The notes under the pieces are model-generated. The model saw only the letters and a list, made by a program, of their open reading frames with translations, was not told the DNA's origin and did no database searches. Below are positions 19,338-27,612 of a stretch of DNA of 64,000 nucleotides, one piece after another. The first letter of the stretch is position 1. Each line of letters opens with the position of its first letter. Made by a program: the position numbers and the translations under genes. The stretch comes from Nostoc sp. NIES-4103 (lineage in GTDB: Bacteria > Cyanobacteriota > Cyanobacteriia > Cyanobacteriales > Nostocaceae). The stretch covers positions 7,963,051-8,027,050 of the forward strand of contig NZ_AP018288.1 of assembly GCF_002368335.1 (NCBI RefSeq), given 5' to 3'.

Positions 19338-19685
19338 GCACCTGACTTTTCCACATACCGTGAAAAGTCACAGGTGTGGGGAAGCCAGCCGCACTTCATC
19401 GGGTTTCCCGATGAAGTGCGAACTGACATTGTTGGGTGTGGGGTGTAGTAAGACTTTCTTCAGTACCCTATATCCTAGACCCTATGTCCTACCCCCAGTC
19501 TTGATGAGGATTACATTACTTCCTGTGAAAAGTTAGATTAAGCACAAGCCATGTGAAACCGCATTTTTTCTGAGGTAGCAGTGCTAAAAATAACCCTTGA
19601 AATCCAAAAAGTTAGGTTATAAAGGAAACAGTCTTCGCCCAGAACACAAATAAGCAAATTTTCTTATGGCTTTTGAGAACGGCTA
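19338..19685. other. sigF 3' region with two strong tandem hairpins
   Basis: Hairpin 1 (19339-19376) pairs CACCTGACTTTTCCAC with GTGAAAAGTCACAGGTG. Hairpin 2 (19390-19420) is a perfect 14-bp stem, CGCACTTCATCGGG-TTT-CCCGATGAAGTGCG. Neither is followed by a T tract, so they may be mRNA stabilisers, repeats or a structured RNA rather than simple terminators. The rest holds the leader of the next gene. Confidence 0.7.
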
Positions 19686-20552
19686 ATGAGCAGAAAATCA
19701 AAAATTGCAGTTGCAACTATTTTAATTTTGGCGATCGCTGGATGTGCCTCAGAAGAAACACCACAAGCTAGCAATCCTGTCCCGCCTCCACCAGCAGTCA
19801 CAAAGTCGCCACCAAAGACTCAATCTTTAGTAGCAAAGCCACCATCCAAGACTCAATCATTTAATGACCCCTTGGTAGCTAATGGCAAGAAGGCCCCCAC
19901 AGGTAGCTCCACAAGTGGTAACCTAATTCAACTAACCAATCCCACAGAACGGGCAATTTTAGTCACAAAAGGTCGCACTGACCCGTTTGCCCAAATTATC
20001 GGGCAGACAGTTCCTCAAATGCCCACAAATACGGTTGTCAAACAAGTGCCGAAGTTGCCTCCCCTACCTACTGTATTAAAGACGGCACGAAAACTACCAA
20101 CACGCAATACAGTTGTAGCTAAAAACATGACGGTAAAAACTCAAAAACCAAAACCAAGTCCTGTTTTAGCTCAGGTCTTACCCAAGGTTTTGCCACAGGT
20201 TGTCCCCAATCCTACTTTAGTATCCGTACTACCACCACCAGCACAACCTGAAACAGCAAAAGCAGCCTTTGTCAGTGGTGTAATTCTAATTGGTAAAGAA
20301 CCCCAAGCTATTATCAAAATGCCGAATGAACCGACTCGCTATCTACAGACAGGACAGCGATTGGCAAACGGTGTGTTGATTAAACGTATTGAAATGAATG
20401 AGGGTTCCAATCCGGTCGTAATTCTGGAACAATACGGTATTGAAGTTGCCAAAATGGTAGGAGAACCACCTGCTAGTTCAACACCATCGGGTACAACTCC
20501 TGTATCGGTAACAACACCACCCCCAAATCCTGTGATTGTTGGAGCTTTATAA
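19686..20552 (+). CDS. Lipoprotein with PilP-like features (candidate type IV pilus alignment-complex protein)
   Basis: 288 residues. The signal ILILAIAGC is a lipobox with Cys near residue 20. A long Pro/Lys-rich disordered region follows, interrupted by TKGRTDPFAQII, like the DPF segment of PilP. Near residues 194-258 is a compact beta domain (GVILIGKEPQAIIKMPNEPT, then YLQTGQRLANGVLIKRIEM, then a VVILEQYGIEV strand). Its pattern matches the PilP beta-sandwich: a bound value, a 'G..L..G..I..I' turn, then a final strand. PilP links PilNO to the secretin PilQ; the pilMNOQ operon of this window has no pilP. Only 2 bases separate it from the next gene. The PilP link is my inference. Confidence 0.65.
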   Translation: MSRKSKIAVATILILAIAGCASEETPQASNPVPPPPAVTKSPPKTQSLVAKPPSKTQSFNDPLVANGKKAPTGSSTSGNLIQLTNPTERAILVTKGRTDPFAQIIGQTVPQMPTNTVVKQVPKLPPLPTVLKTARKLPTRNTVVAKNMTVKTQKPKPSPVLAQVLPKVLPQVVPNPTLVSVLPPPAQPETAKAAFVSGVILIGKEPQAIIKMPNEPTRYLQTGQRLANGVLIKRIEMNEGSNPVVILEQYGIEVAKMVGEPPASSTPSGTTPVSVTTPPPNPVIVGAL

Positions 20553-20554
20553 AG

Positions 20555-20800
20555 ATGGAGACTAAGGAAAAAATTGAATTTGCTGGTTTACCCTTGGCAG
20601 TCTATCGCGAGATAGTAGCCCATTTGCGTCAAGTTGAAGGGGTACAAGCGGATTTGATTCCCCAGTCATCCCAACAATTTGATTACAATCAAAGCCAAGT
20701 TGGTGGCTTGTGGATCTCTTTACCACCAAACTCTAGTTCAGAAAGCCAGCAACGCGTTCAGCAAATTTTGGCTTTTTATCAAAATCGCTATGGTGTTTAA
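20555..20800 (+). CDS. Small conserved hypothetical protein co-transcribed with the PilP-like gene
   Basis: 81 residues, soluble, with no signal peptide. It begins METKEKIEFAGLPLAVYREIVAHLRQVEGV and ends with a helix QRVQQILAFYQNRYGV. The start codon lies 2 bases after the previous stop, so the two are translationally coupled, and a perfect hairpin terminator overlaps its stop. Not a family I can name. Its placement suggests a role with the preceding lipoprotein. Confidence 0.7.
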   Translation: METKEKIEFAGLPLAVYREIVAHLRQVEGVQADLIPQSSQQFDYNQSQVGGLWISLPPNSSSESQQRVQQILAFYQNRYGV

Positions 20801-20825
20801 AAGCTTGATTTATAATCAAGCTTTT
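20799..20825 (+). terminator. Terminator of the lipoprotein-small protein operon
   Basis: A perfect 12-bp stem AAAAGCTTGATT-TAT-AATCAAGCTTTT overlaps the last two bases of the stop codon. Confidence 0.85.
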
Positions 20826-21054
20826 AACTGTATCGATAGTTGAAATATATGAGGGTGAGGAGAATTTGCCGAACCCTTTAGATATTTTTTGGTAGCGCTT
20901 GCCTGAAGCCAACTTAGTTGTTTATCTCAATTATGGTAGTATCTGAATCAAAAAATTACATTTGGTGATGCAATTACAGATTGCTGAGGTAAACTTGCAA
21001 GCAAGGTAATGCAAAATATTACTCAGCTGCTCTTTGGTCTGGGCATCACTCACA

Positions 21055-24009
21055 ATGGAACACTGGCAATTTCTGATTCAGAAACAGGGCGATCGCTCTT
21101 GGCATGTCCTGGAGTCGCCAAATTTAGAAATTTTGGAAGGTCGGTATCGAGTTTTGGCTCGTTCTAACCTTCCCTATACAGATGTGGAAGTGCGGGTGAT
21201 TCACTCTTCAACTGAGGAAGTTCCACCAAAACGGCGAATTCAAAAGCGATCGCGACGCACTAATTCAGAAGGATTAATGGCAGTAATTCCCTTCACTCAT
21301 CTCAAGCCGGGAATTTGGGAATTACGATGCTCTGGCGACTTGATGTCTGACATTTTTGGCAAGTCCTGGCAATACAACGTTCATCTGCAAGTCTTGTCTC
21401 AACAAGCTTATGTACCCTTATTGAGCAAGTTAGGGTTAGAGGAGAGTGTAGAATTCAACTCACTGGAGTACTCAGATTCTATCTCTGATAATAACTTGAT
21501 ATCTGCTGCTGTAGCAACAGAACTAGTTACCATACAAAGCAACACTGATACCAGTAATTTATCAACTGATGAACAGCAAGAGGCTGTTATTGATCAACCT
21601 GTTAGCCCAGTTTGGAGCAAAACAGAACTAGTTACTATACAAAGCACCACTGATACCACTGTACCAACTGACGAACAGCAAGAAGCTGTTATTGATCAAC
21701 CTGTTAGCCCAGTTTGGATCAAAGGGGAAACGACAGAGCAGATTTTACAAAATTTAATGGATTTAGCTTTACCAGTCTCTGAACCATTGCTGGAGGATGA
21801 AAAGGCTGAGGATTCTTTTGTTATACAACCACCACCTCCACTTGTGCTGACCTTAGATCAAAAAAATTATATTGCTCGTTGGGGGCAAGCACTCACCATC
21901 AATGGGCACGTGGAGCTACAAGAAAAAACTTATTTGGAGAGTCCATCATATGCAGAAAGTCTCCATGGACTGGAACTGCGAATTGAACTCCGTTCACCCT
22001 TGAAGTCAGGAATATTGATTCAAGTACGGCAACCTCTACCAGATCAGTTACTACCCTTGACGATCAACTCCTCAATTGATATTCCTGCTGATTGTGAATC
22101 GAAGTTAATTTTGGCAGACATCAATTTGTGGGGCGTACTCGCCGATGGTGGTGAAGTAATGCTGTTAGCTAGCCAATCTTTCACAATTACAGCTGATGTC
22201 ACAGAATTATTGGCAATCACAGCGGTAGAGAAAACTAGTCAACCAGACTTACCAGATGACTCTAGCGGATCACCAATTGTCGATGCTGAAGAGCCAGAAA
22301 CATCTATTAGCCTTGATTTAGAACTTTTCAATCTGGTCAAAACCGCAAAAACAAATCAGTCTCAGTTTAGCGATTCATTGCCAAACAAGCTCCTAACATC
22401 GCCAACTAACCCAGTAGGTGTTCGGGTATCTAAACTCAATAAATCAGGAGATTCGCGATCGCCACAGTTACCGAAGTTGCCTGCAAGCGAAATTTCCAAA
22501 GCAATATCTCTTGACTCGCCATTGAGTGCTTATATAACTAATTCTGTAGTCAAAAATACTGAATTAACAAAATCTCATTTAAAGTCACCGTCTGTAACAA
22601 ATAATCACATCACCCCTGTAGCCCCCATTAATTTAGAGCAGCTTGTTATTAAACCTCATCGGTCACATTTACTCAACACTTTTCCATATTTGAAACCTCT
22701 TAAAGCCTTGCCTGACAATCAGGAAGAAGTAGAAAATAATATATTAAATTCACCAGATGGTTTGGAATATCAGACTACTGAGGACTCACAGCAGATAGAC
22801 ACGACAGTAGATAAGTATGTAAATACACTTAAATTAATGCCTGGTGATGCACAATCTGAAGATGACACTGTGACAGAAGTCGCAGTAGCATCACCGACTT
22901 TGGAATTAACAGATGACACTGTAGAAGAAGTCGCAGTAGCATCACCGACTTTGGAATTAATAGATGACACTGTGGAAGAAGTCGTAGTAGCACCACCGAC
23001 TTTGGAAGTTACCCCATCTCCCTTAATCAGGAAGTGGATGCAAAGCCAAGGATATTCCCTACCTGAATCCATCTATTTGCAATACCAAGGGAAAACTACT
23101 GATGTTGTAGAACATCAAACACCGCCTGACAAACAGGCTGCTGTTGATGTGAATTTGCCATTAAACCTCAATCCAGAAACGGAGATGGGGAGAGATTTGA
23201 ATGTGGTAGAAGCAGAGGAGATAAGTTTACAAGGACGTGCGGACACTTCAGAGTACACCGAGACAGACAGCAGTTTTGAGGAAGGAAACCAAGCCAAAGA
23301 AACTGCGGTGCTGGAGGAGGGTTTAGTTGATGGCGACTCTACATCAAGCGATCGCATGGTTGAAGAAGCAGTTATTGAAGAGTACACCAAGCAAGATACT
23401 GAGGAATTTTCACTTTCTGTGTCTTCTTCTTCCTTGTCAATGCTTCCACCACCACCGCCACCACCTACTCCTCATCTAAAAACACCAGCTTGGTTGGCGC
23501 AAGAAATTGTTGTAGATGATACAGAGAGTGAATTTCAGGTGGACCCGCCTGAGAACTATCTGACTGAAGAAAAGGAGCAAGCAGAGGAACCAATATCAGA
23601 TTTATCTGATTCGCTACCTCTAAGTGCTGCAATCATCGAGCCTTTGCCAATTCCGCAACTACATGTCCCAGACAGTGAGCTAATTGCAGGTGAATCTGTC
23701 AGAGTACGCGTAGAACTACCTGAGATTTCCTCACAAGTTGCAATCAAGTTATGGATTGAGGATTGTCAAACTCGTGGTTTACTAGACGGCCCTCATTTAC
23801 TGAAAGATTTATTACCTAACCCTTCAGGAGGTTGGGAAGCAATGACTCAATTAAAAATTCCCTTTGGCTGTTTAGAGATTCGCCTAGAAGCGATCGCTTT
23901 AGACATGGCTACCCAACAGGAGAGTCACAAAGCCACAACAGTGCGGACTGTCATTCCTCCAGATTTGCCCAATTTGCAGCTAGATGAATTACTAGATATG
24001 GATCTTTGA
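21055..24009 (+). CDS. Very long, mostly disordered protein with beta domains and internal repeats
   Basis: 984 residues from the ATG at 21055; the frame continues to a TTG at 21034. No signal peptide or membrane segment. Three beta-rich stretches are separated by acidic low-complexity linkers: residues about 1-130, about 265-395 (LVLTLDQKNYIARWGQ), and about 855-960 (LHVPDSELIAGESVRVRVEL). The linkers contain two tandem duplications and a PPPPPPPP run near residue 800. The beta stretches look like Ig-like folds of unknown function. The gene follows the PilP-like operon but after a terminator. I do not recognise the family; it may be a scaffold. Confidence 0.75.
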   Translation: MEHWQFLIQKQGDRSWHVLESPNLEILEGRYRVLARSNLPYTDVEVRVIHSSTEEVPPKRRIQKRSRRTNSEGLMAVIPFTHLKPGIWELRCSGDLMSDIFGKSWQYNVHLQVLSQQAYVPLLSKLGLEESVEFNSLEYSDSISDNNLISAAVATELVTIQSNTDTSNLSTDEQQEAVIDQPVSPVWSKTELVTIQSTTDTTVPTDEQQEAVIDQPVSPVWIKGETTEQILQNLMDLALPVSEPLLEDEKAEDSFVIQPPPPLVLTLDQKNYIARWGQALTINGHVELQEKTYLESPSYAESLHGLELRIELRSPLKSGILIQVRQPLPDQLLPLTINSSIDIPADCESKLILADINLWGVLADGGEVMLLASQSFTITADVTELLAITAVEKTSQPDLPDDSSGSPIVDAEEPETSISLDLELFNLVKTAKTNQSQFSDSLPNKLLTSPTNPVGVRVSKLNKSGDSRSPQLPKLPASEISKAISLDSPLSAYITNSVVKNTELTKSHLKSPSVTNNHITPVAPINLEQLVIKPHRSHLLNTFPYLKPLKALPDNQEEVENNILNSPDGLEYQTTEDSQQIDTTVDKYVNTLKLMPGDAQSEDDTVTEVAVASPTLELTDDTVEEVAVASPTLELIDDTVEEVVVAPPTLEVTPSPLIRKWMQSQGYSLPESIYLQYQGKTTDVVEHQTPPDKQAAVDVNLPLNLNPETEMGRDLNVVEAEEISLQGRADTSEYTETDSSFEEGNQAKETAVLEEGLVDGDSTSSDRMVEEAVIEEYTKQDTEEFSLSVSSSSLSMLPPPPPPPTPHLKTPAWLAQEIVVDDTESEFQVDPPENYLTEEKEQAEEPISDLSDSLPLSAAIIEPLPIPQLHVPDSELIAGESVRVRVELPEISSQVAIKLWIEDCQTRGLLDGPHLLKDLLPNPSGGWEAMTQLKIPFGCLEIRLEAIALDMATQQESHKATTVRTVIPPDLPNLQLDELLDMDL
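21517..21723 (+). repeat. Tandem duplication within the long protein gene (about 103 bp x 2)
   Basis: Copy 1 (21517-21621) and copy 2 (21622-21723) both encode TELVTIQS.TDT...TDEQQEAV followed by IDQPVSPVW. They differ by few bases plus one codon, so the duplication is recent. Confidence 0.9.
22861..23013 (+). repeat. Three 51-bp tandem repeats within the long protein gene
   Basis: Units start at 22861, 22912 and 22963, each encoding a DDTV.EVAVASPTLEL-type peptide. The third is the most divergent. Confidence 0.9.
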
Positions 24010-24070
24010 TGAGGGGGATGGGGGGATGGGTGATGGGTAATGGGCCAGATGTGATGACTAATAGTAAAAT

Positions 24071-24132
24071 CCAATTACCAATACCCAATACCTAATCCCC
24101 AATCCCCAATTCCCAATCCCCAATTCCCAATA
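24071..24132. repeat. Heptamer repeat tract (CCCAATA/CCCAATC/CCCAATT)
   Basis: About eight degenerate units downstream of the long protein gene and upstream of psaI. Confidence 0.85.
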
Positions 24133-24228
24133 TCATCTGTGTTAAAAATCTTTAGAATTTAAAAAATTTCGCATGATTTGCAGTAAGCTCATCTTGAATT
24201 GTAGTGTGATTTAACAGGAATCTTTTCT

Positions 24229-24372
24229 ATGGTCACTTCATTTTTGCCTTCTATCTTGGCGTATAGTGCTTCATTCTTGTCTCCTATCTTCGTTCCCATA
24301 ATTGGTTGGGTAGTGCCAATTGTGACATTTGCGTTTTTGTTGGTATACATTGAAAACGATAATGTCGCCTAA
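24229..24372 (+). CDS. psaI: Photosystem I subunit VIII PsaI
   Basis: 47 residues. A single membrane helix lies in FVPIIGWVVPIVTFAFLLVYIE, preceded by the typical MVTSFLPSIL and ending ENDNVA, all close to cyanobacterial PsaI. It is a peripheral PSI subunit helping PsaL and trimer/tetramer contacts. The ATG follows an ACAGGAA Shine-Dalgarno-like stretch. The gene is followed by GTCAGTTGTCAGTAG-type inverted repeats and a terminator, and converges on psbEFLJ. Confidence 0.93.
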   Translation: MVTSFLPSILAYSASFLSPIFVPIIGWVVPIVTFAFLLVYIENDNVA

Positions 24373-24459
24373 TGTAGTCATTAGTCAGTTGTCAGTAGTC
24401 AGTTGTCAGTAGCAAAAAACAACTGACTATTGACTACTAACAAGTGACAAATAATTAAT

Positions 24460-24492
24460 ACCGCCTGTCTCTATGAGATAGGCGGTTTTTTA
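24460..24492. terminator. Terminator between psaI and psbJ
   Basis: ACCGCCTGTCTC-TAT-GAGATAGGCGGT with one G-T pair, then TTTTTT on the psaI side. It separates the convergent psaI and psbEFLJ transcripts. Confidence 0.85.
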
Positions 24493-24555
24493 ATGTCGAT
24501 TTTTAAACAAGTGCTAGGAAATCCAAACTAAATAATGTTTGGCTTAGCCTAATTT

Positions 24556-24678
24556 TTACATCGAAGAACCGAGTCCAGCGTAAGCACCATAGAAGAAAAT
24601 GCCTACAACAGTAATTACACCTAACCCTGCGATCGTAGCGACAACCCACAGGGGAATTCTCCCACTTCCAGCAGACAC
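24556..24678 (-). CDS. psbJ: Photosystem II protein PsbJ
   Basis: 40 residues from a GTG start, with GGGAGGAG about eight bases upstream. The sequence SAGSGRIPLWVVATIAG through the single membrane helix to GAYAGLGSSM matches PsbJ. PsbJ helps exchange of the secondary quinone and cytochrome b559 assembly. Last gene of the conserved psbE-psbF-psbL-psbJ operon. Confidence 0.95.
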   Translation of the reverse strand: MSAGSGRIPLWVVATIAGLGVITVVGIFFYGAYAGLGSSM

Positions 24679-24745
24679 AGCTTTTCTCCTCCCTTAACAA
24701 CAAATCAACACAGATGAAATAAACAAAGATTCAAAACAATTCCAG

Positions 24746-24865
24746 TTAGTTAAAGAAGTAACTGGAAAACAGAATCCCTAGAACAAAAACCAGTAATAGT
24801 CCCAGGTACAGAGAAGTCCGGTTGAGTTCAACCGGTTGATTATTAGGATTGGGCGTTCTTTCCAT
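24746..24865 (-). CDS. psbL: Photosystem II protein PsbL
   Basis: 39 residues, the standard length: MERTPNPNNQPVELNRTSLY followed by one membrane helix ending SSYFFN. It is needed at the dimer interface and for QA function. The strong AGGAGGAACTC lies just upstream of the ATG. Confidence 0.97.
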   Translation of the reverse strand: MERTPNPNNQPVELNRTSLYLGLLLVFVLGILFSSYFFN

Positions 24866-24874
24866 GAGTTCCTC

Positions 24875-25012
24875 CTAGCGTTGAATAAACTGCATTGCGG
24901 CGATCGCGCCCAAGAAGAATACAGTTGGCACACCTAAAGTGTGAACTGCAAGCCATCTAACCGTAAAAATTGGATAGGTAACTGGTTGATTGATGTTATT
25001 TCCGCTAGTCAT
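24875..25012 (-). CDS. psbF: Cytochrome b559 beta subunit PsbF
   Basis: 45 residues. The haem-ligating His is in RWLAVHTLGVPTVFFLGAIAAMQFIQR. Together with PsbE it forms cytochrome b559 of photosystem II. It starts 9 bases after the psbE stop and ends 9 bases before the psbL start. Confidence 0.97.
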   Translation of the reverse strand: MTSGNNINQPVTYPIFTVRWLAVHTLGVPTVFFLGAIAAMQFIQR

Positions 25013-25021
25013 GATTTCAAA

Positions 25022-25270
25022 CTACTTTCCAATAAATTCTTCAACTTGCTTTTTAGCTTCAAAACGGTTCTTCACAATTGGCAGTTCCTGCCGTACTTGT
25101 GTGTAATACTCGTTGGGACGGGGTGTGCCAAAAACATCATACGCCAGCCCGGTGCTGACAAATAACCAACCAGCAATAAATAATGCTGGGATGGTGATGC
25201 TGTGAATTACCCAGTAACGAACGCTGGTAATAATGTCCGAAAACGGACGTTCTCCAGTGCTACCTGACAT
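25022..25270 (-). CDS. psbE: Cytochrome b559 alpha subunit PsbE
   Basis: 82 residues. MSGSTGERPFSDIITSVRYW precedes the haem-ligand His in VIHSITIP, then the membrane helix and the lumenal tail with FGTPRPNEYYT. First of the psbEFLJ genes; ycf48 and rubA lie upstream on the same strand, the usual cyanobacterial order. Confidence 0.98.
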   Translation of the reverse strand: MSGSTGERPFSDIITSVRYWVIHSITIPALFIAGWLFVSTGLAYDVFGTPRPNEYYTQVRQELPIVKNRFEAKKQVEEFIGK

Positions 25271-25364
25271 TTAGATCCCTACCTTCACAAAGATTGTTAT
25301 TGAGTTTATTATCCTACAAAGTTAAGAAAGAGTTACAAGTTGCAACGTCGTTCTCAGAAATCAG

Positions 25365-25482
25365 TACTGGGTATTGGGGATTGGGTATTGGGGATTGGGT
25401 ATTGGGGATTGGAGATTAAAAGAATCTTTTTTAGTCCCTAGTTCCCAGTCCCTAGTCCCCAGTCACCATTCCCCAGTCCCCA
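25365..25482. repeat. Inverted pair of heptamer repeat tracts between ycf48 and psbE
   Basis: GGGTATTGGGGATTGGGTATTGG... (25369-25412) faces TAGTCCCTAGTTCCCAGTCCCC... (25432-25482). The arms could pair in the RNA of the ycf48-psbE transcript. The right arm ends at the last codons of ycf48. Confidence 0.85.
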
Positions 25483-26511
25483 TTAAGCTGCTTCTGGTTG
25501 CGAAGCTTGTTCAGGATTTGGTAAGTATTTCAGCAATACACCGTGATCGCCAATGATAAAACCGCGATCGCTTTCCAAAAACACGATTTTGTACAAATTA
25601 GCTGCTACTTCTTCAATTGCACGGTCTTTTTCCCATGTTTTACCGCCGTCAGTACTCCGCAGCAAATTTCCACTACCGCCACCTATCCAAAGTTCGTCAG
25701 GCGTGCGATATGCCAAATCTAGTAAACCCCAGCTTGTAGACAATTCTGGGCTTTGTGCCTGTTGCCACTCATCAGGTTTATTGGGGTCGCTAAACTGAAC
25801 TTGACCACCTCGTGCTAACAACCACAACTGCCCATTTTGGGAGAAGCCCATGTTTTCTAGACGGCGAGAACTATTGCGGTTATGGGGTACCCAAGCATTT
25901 TGTCCTGGTTCCCAAGTTGAGTAGAAGCTGCCTTTGGAGGATACAGCAACATATTTACCATCAGCAGAACGGTTTAAGCTACGCACCACACCAACTGCTG
26001 CTTCTACTTGTGCTTTCCAGTTTTTACCGCCATCTGTGGTTTTATAGATTGCTCCCACATCAGTGGCCATCTCAGCAGTATTTTCACTTAGTGCTTTGAT
26101 AGCGATCGGACTACCGGGTAACTTTTCACTCAAGGGAATGCGTGACCAAGAACGACCTTCATCAGTAGTATGTAGCAGCAAAGAAGGCTCTCCCACAATC
26201 CAGCCTTCTTTACCAGCAAAACTGACTGAATCAAAGCGAGACTTGGGTTCATCCAGTGCCAGTGATATCGGTTTCCACGTATCACCACCGTCATTTGTTT
26301 CCAAAAGCGTGGCATTGCTACCAACTAAGAAGCCATGCTGAGGGTTATCGGTAAAACCAATATCCAGTAGCTTGGCATCTGTTGGCACAGAAATCACTTT
26401 CCAAGGATTGTAGCTGATGGAAGGAACTTTGCTACAACTTATACACATGAAGACTACTATCAACAAGGCAAGTATTCTTTGCCAGCCTTTCACAATACCC
26501 ATTGAATGCAT
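25483..26511 (-). CDS. ycf48: Photosystem II assembly factor Ycf48 (HCF136)
   Basis: 342 residues. The lipobox signal LALLIVVFMCISC is followed by a seven-bladed beta-propeller made of repeated 'T.DGG.TW' elements (TNDGGDTWKPI, TTDEGRSWSRI, TTDGGKNWKA, STDGGKTWEKD). Ycf48 binds precursor D1 and early PSII assembly intermediates at the lumenal face. An ATG nine bases in (26502) is an alternative start. Between rubA and psbE on the same strand. Confidence 0.96.
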   Translation of the reverse strand: MHSMGIVKGWQRILALLIVVFMCISCSKVPSISYNPWKVISVPTDAKLLDIGFTDNPQHGFLVGSNATLLETNDGGDTWKPISLALDEPKSRFDSVSFAGKEGWIVGEPSLLLHTTDEGRSWSRIPLSEKLPGSPIAIKALSENTAEMATDVGAIYKTTDGGKNWKAQVEAAVGVVRSLNRSADGKYVAVSSKGSFYSTWEPGQNAWVPHNRNSSRRLENMGFSQNGQLWLLARGGQVQFSDPNKPDEWQQAQSPELSTSWGLLDLAYRTPDELWIGGGSGNLLRSTDGGKTWEKDRAIEEVAANLYKIVFLESDRGFIIGDHGVLLKYLPNPEQASQPEAA

Positions 26512-26613
26512 CAGTATTTCTTAGTTGTTTCTAAACTTGTGTAATGGTTCCCTAGATTTTTAACTTTAAGGGTAGAGGAAATTCCCTAAAAGAGGTAAAA
26601 AAGATAACAGGTT

Positions 26614-26949
26614 TTATTGTAAACCGTAAAGACTGATAAAAAACAAGAAGGCAAGAGCCAAAGCACCAAAAATAAGGAGATTCTTTTGAGCTGGCGTGAG
26701 CTTGTTGACACCCAAACCATAACCGAGATTTTCTTGGAAACCTGAAGCTGTACCCGCAGGCCCAATGTTGGTGAAAGCCGCTTTCTTCGCAGTACAAACT
26801 GGACAGCGCCAATTTAGGGGTAGTTCTGCAAAGGGTGTTCCAGGGGTAATATCATGGCTATTGTCTCCCTTTTCAGGTTCATAAACATAACCGCAGGCGC
26901 GACACTCGTAGCGGTCTAACACCGGAGTCTCAACAGCTTGTTCGCTCAT
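26614..26949 (-). CDS. rubA: Membrane-anchored rubredoxin RubA
   Basis: 111 residues. The iron site is formed by YECRACGYVY and RCPVCTAKK, two CxxC pairs with rubredoxin spacing. After a linker there is a C-terminal membrane helix (LLIFGALALAFLFFISLYG). RubA is needed for assembly of PSI iron-sulfur clusters and PSII in cyanobacteria and chloroplasts. I start at the ATG giving MSEQAVETP; the frame extends 25 codons further without support. First of the rubA-ycf48-psbEFLJ cluster. Confidence 0.96.
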   Translation of the reverse strand: MSEQAVETPVLDRYECRACGYVYEPEKGDNSHDITPGTPFAELPLNWRCPVCTAKKAAFTNIGPAGTASGFQENLGYGLGVNKLTPAQKNLLIFGALALAFLFFISLYGLQ

Positions 26950-27116
26950 GGCTAAAGTCTCCCAGAGGGGAATTATTAAATATACGTTAAAAATTATGAC
27001 ATAACTGTTAGACTTTTCTATCACTAGTAAAAACGAATCAAATACCTAAAATGCTTCTGTTTCCCAGATTTCAGAAAAGTCAAAAAGATATAATGTAAAA
27101 GAAAGTAACGTATTTA

Positions 27117-27217
27117 GGGGATTGGGAGTCGGGTACTGGGGATTGGGAATTGGTAATAGGGATTAAAAGCATCCTTTCCCAGTCCCCAGTCCCCAGTCCC
27201 CAGTCCCCAGTCCCCAC
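27117..27217. repeat. Inverted heptamer repeat tracts upstream of ndhC
   Basis: GGGGATTGGGAGTCGGGTACTGGGGATTGGG (27117-27147) faces five CCCAGTC units (27178-27216). The tracts could form a long hairpin in the ndhC leader region, 30 bases before the start codon. Confidence 0.85.
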
Positions 27218-27249
27218 TTCGATTACACCATAAGCGGTAGATATTCATT

Positions 27250-27612
27250 GTGTTTGTCCTCAGCGGTTACGAGTATTTTCTAGGCTTCCTAATCATCTGT
27301 AGCCTAGTGCCTGCCCTAGCGCTTTCAGCGTCCAAGCTCCTACGACCCAGTGGTAACAGCTTGGAACGTCGCACCACATACGAATCTGGCATGGAACCAA
27401 TTGGGGGAGCCTGGATTCAGTTCAACATCCGCTACTATATGTTTGCCCTGGTCTTCGTCGTCTTTGACGTGGAGACTGTGTTTTTGTATCCTTGGGCGGT
27501 CGCTTTCCATCGTTTGGGGCTATTGGCATTCATTGAAGCCTTAATTTTTATTGCAATTCTTGTAATCGCCCTAGTTTATGCATGGCGTAAAGGAGCTTTG
27601 GAATGGTCTTGA
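27250..27612 (+). CDS. ndhC: NDH-1 subunit NdhC (NuoA/subunit 3)
   Basis: 120 residues from a GTG start. Three membrane helices, with the conserved loop YESGMEPIGGAWIQFNIRYY and the second-helix segment FDVETVFLYPWA. A membrane subunit near the quinone channel of the photosynthetic NDH-1 complex. It overlaps ndhK by 10 bases. Confidence 0.97.
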   Translation: MFVLSGYEYFLGFLIICSLVPALALSASKLLRPSGNSLERRTTYESGMEPIGGAWIQFNIRYYMFALVFVVFDVETVFLYPWAVAFHRLGLLAFIEALIFIAILVIALVYAWRKGALEWS

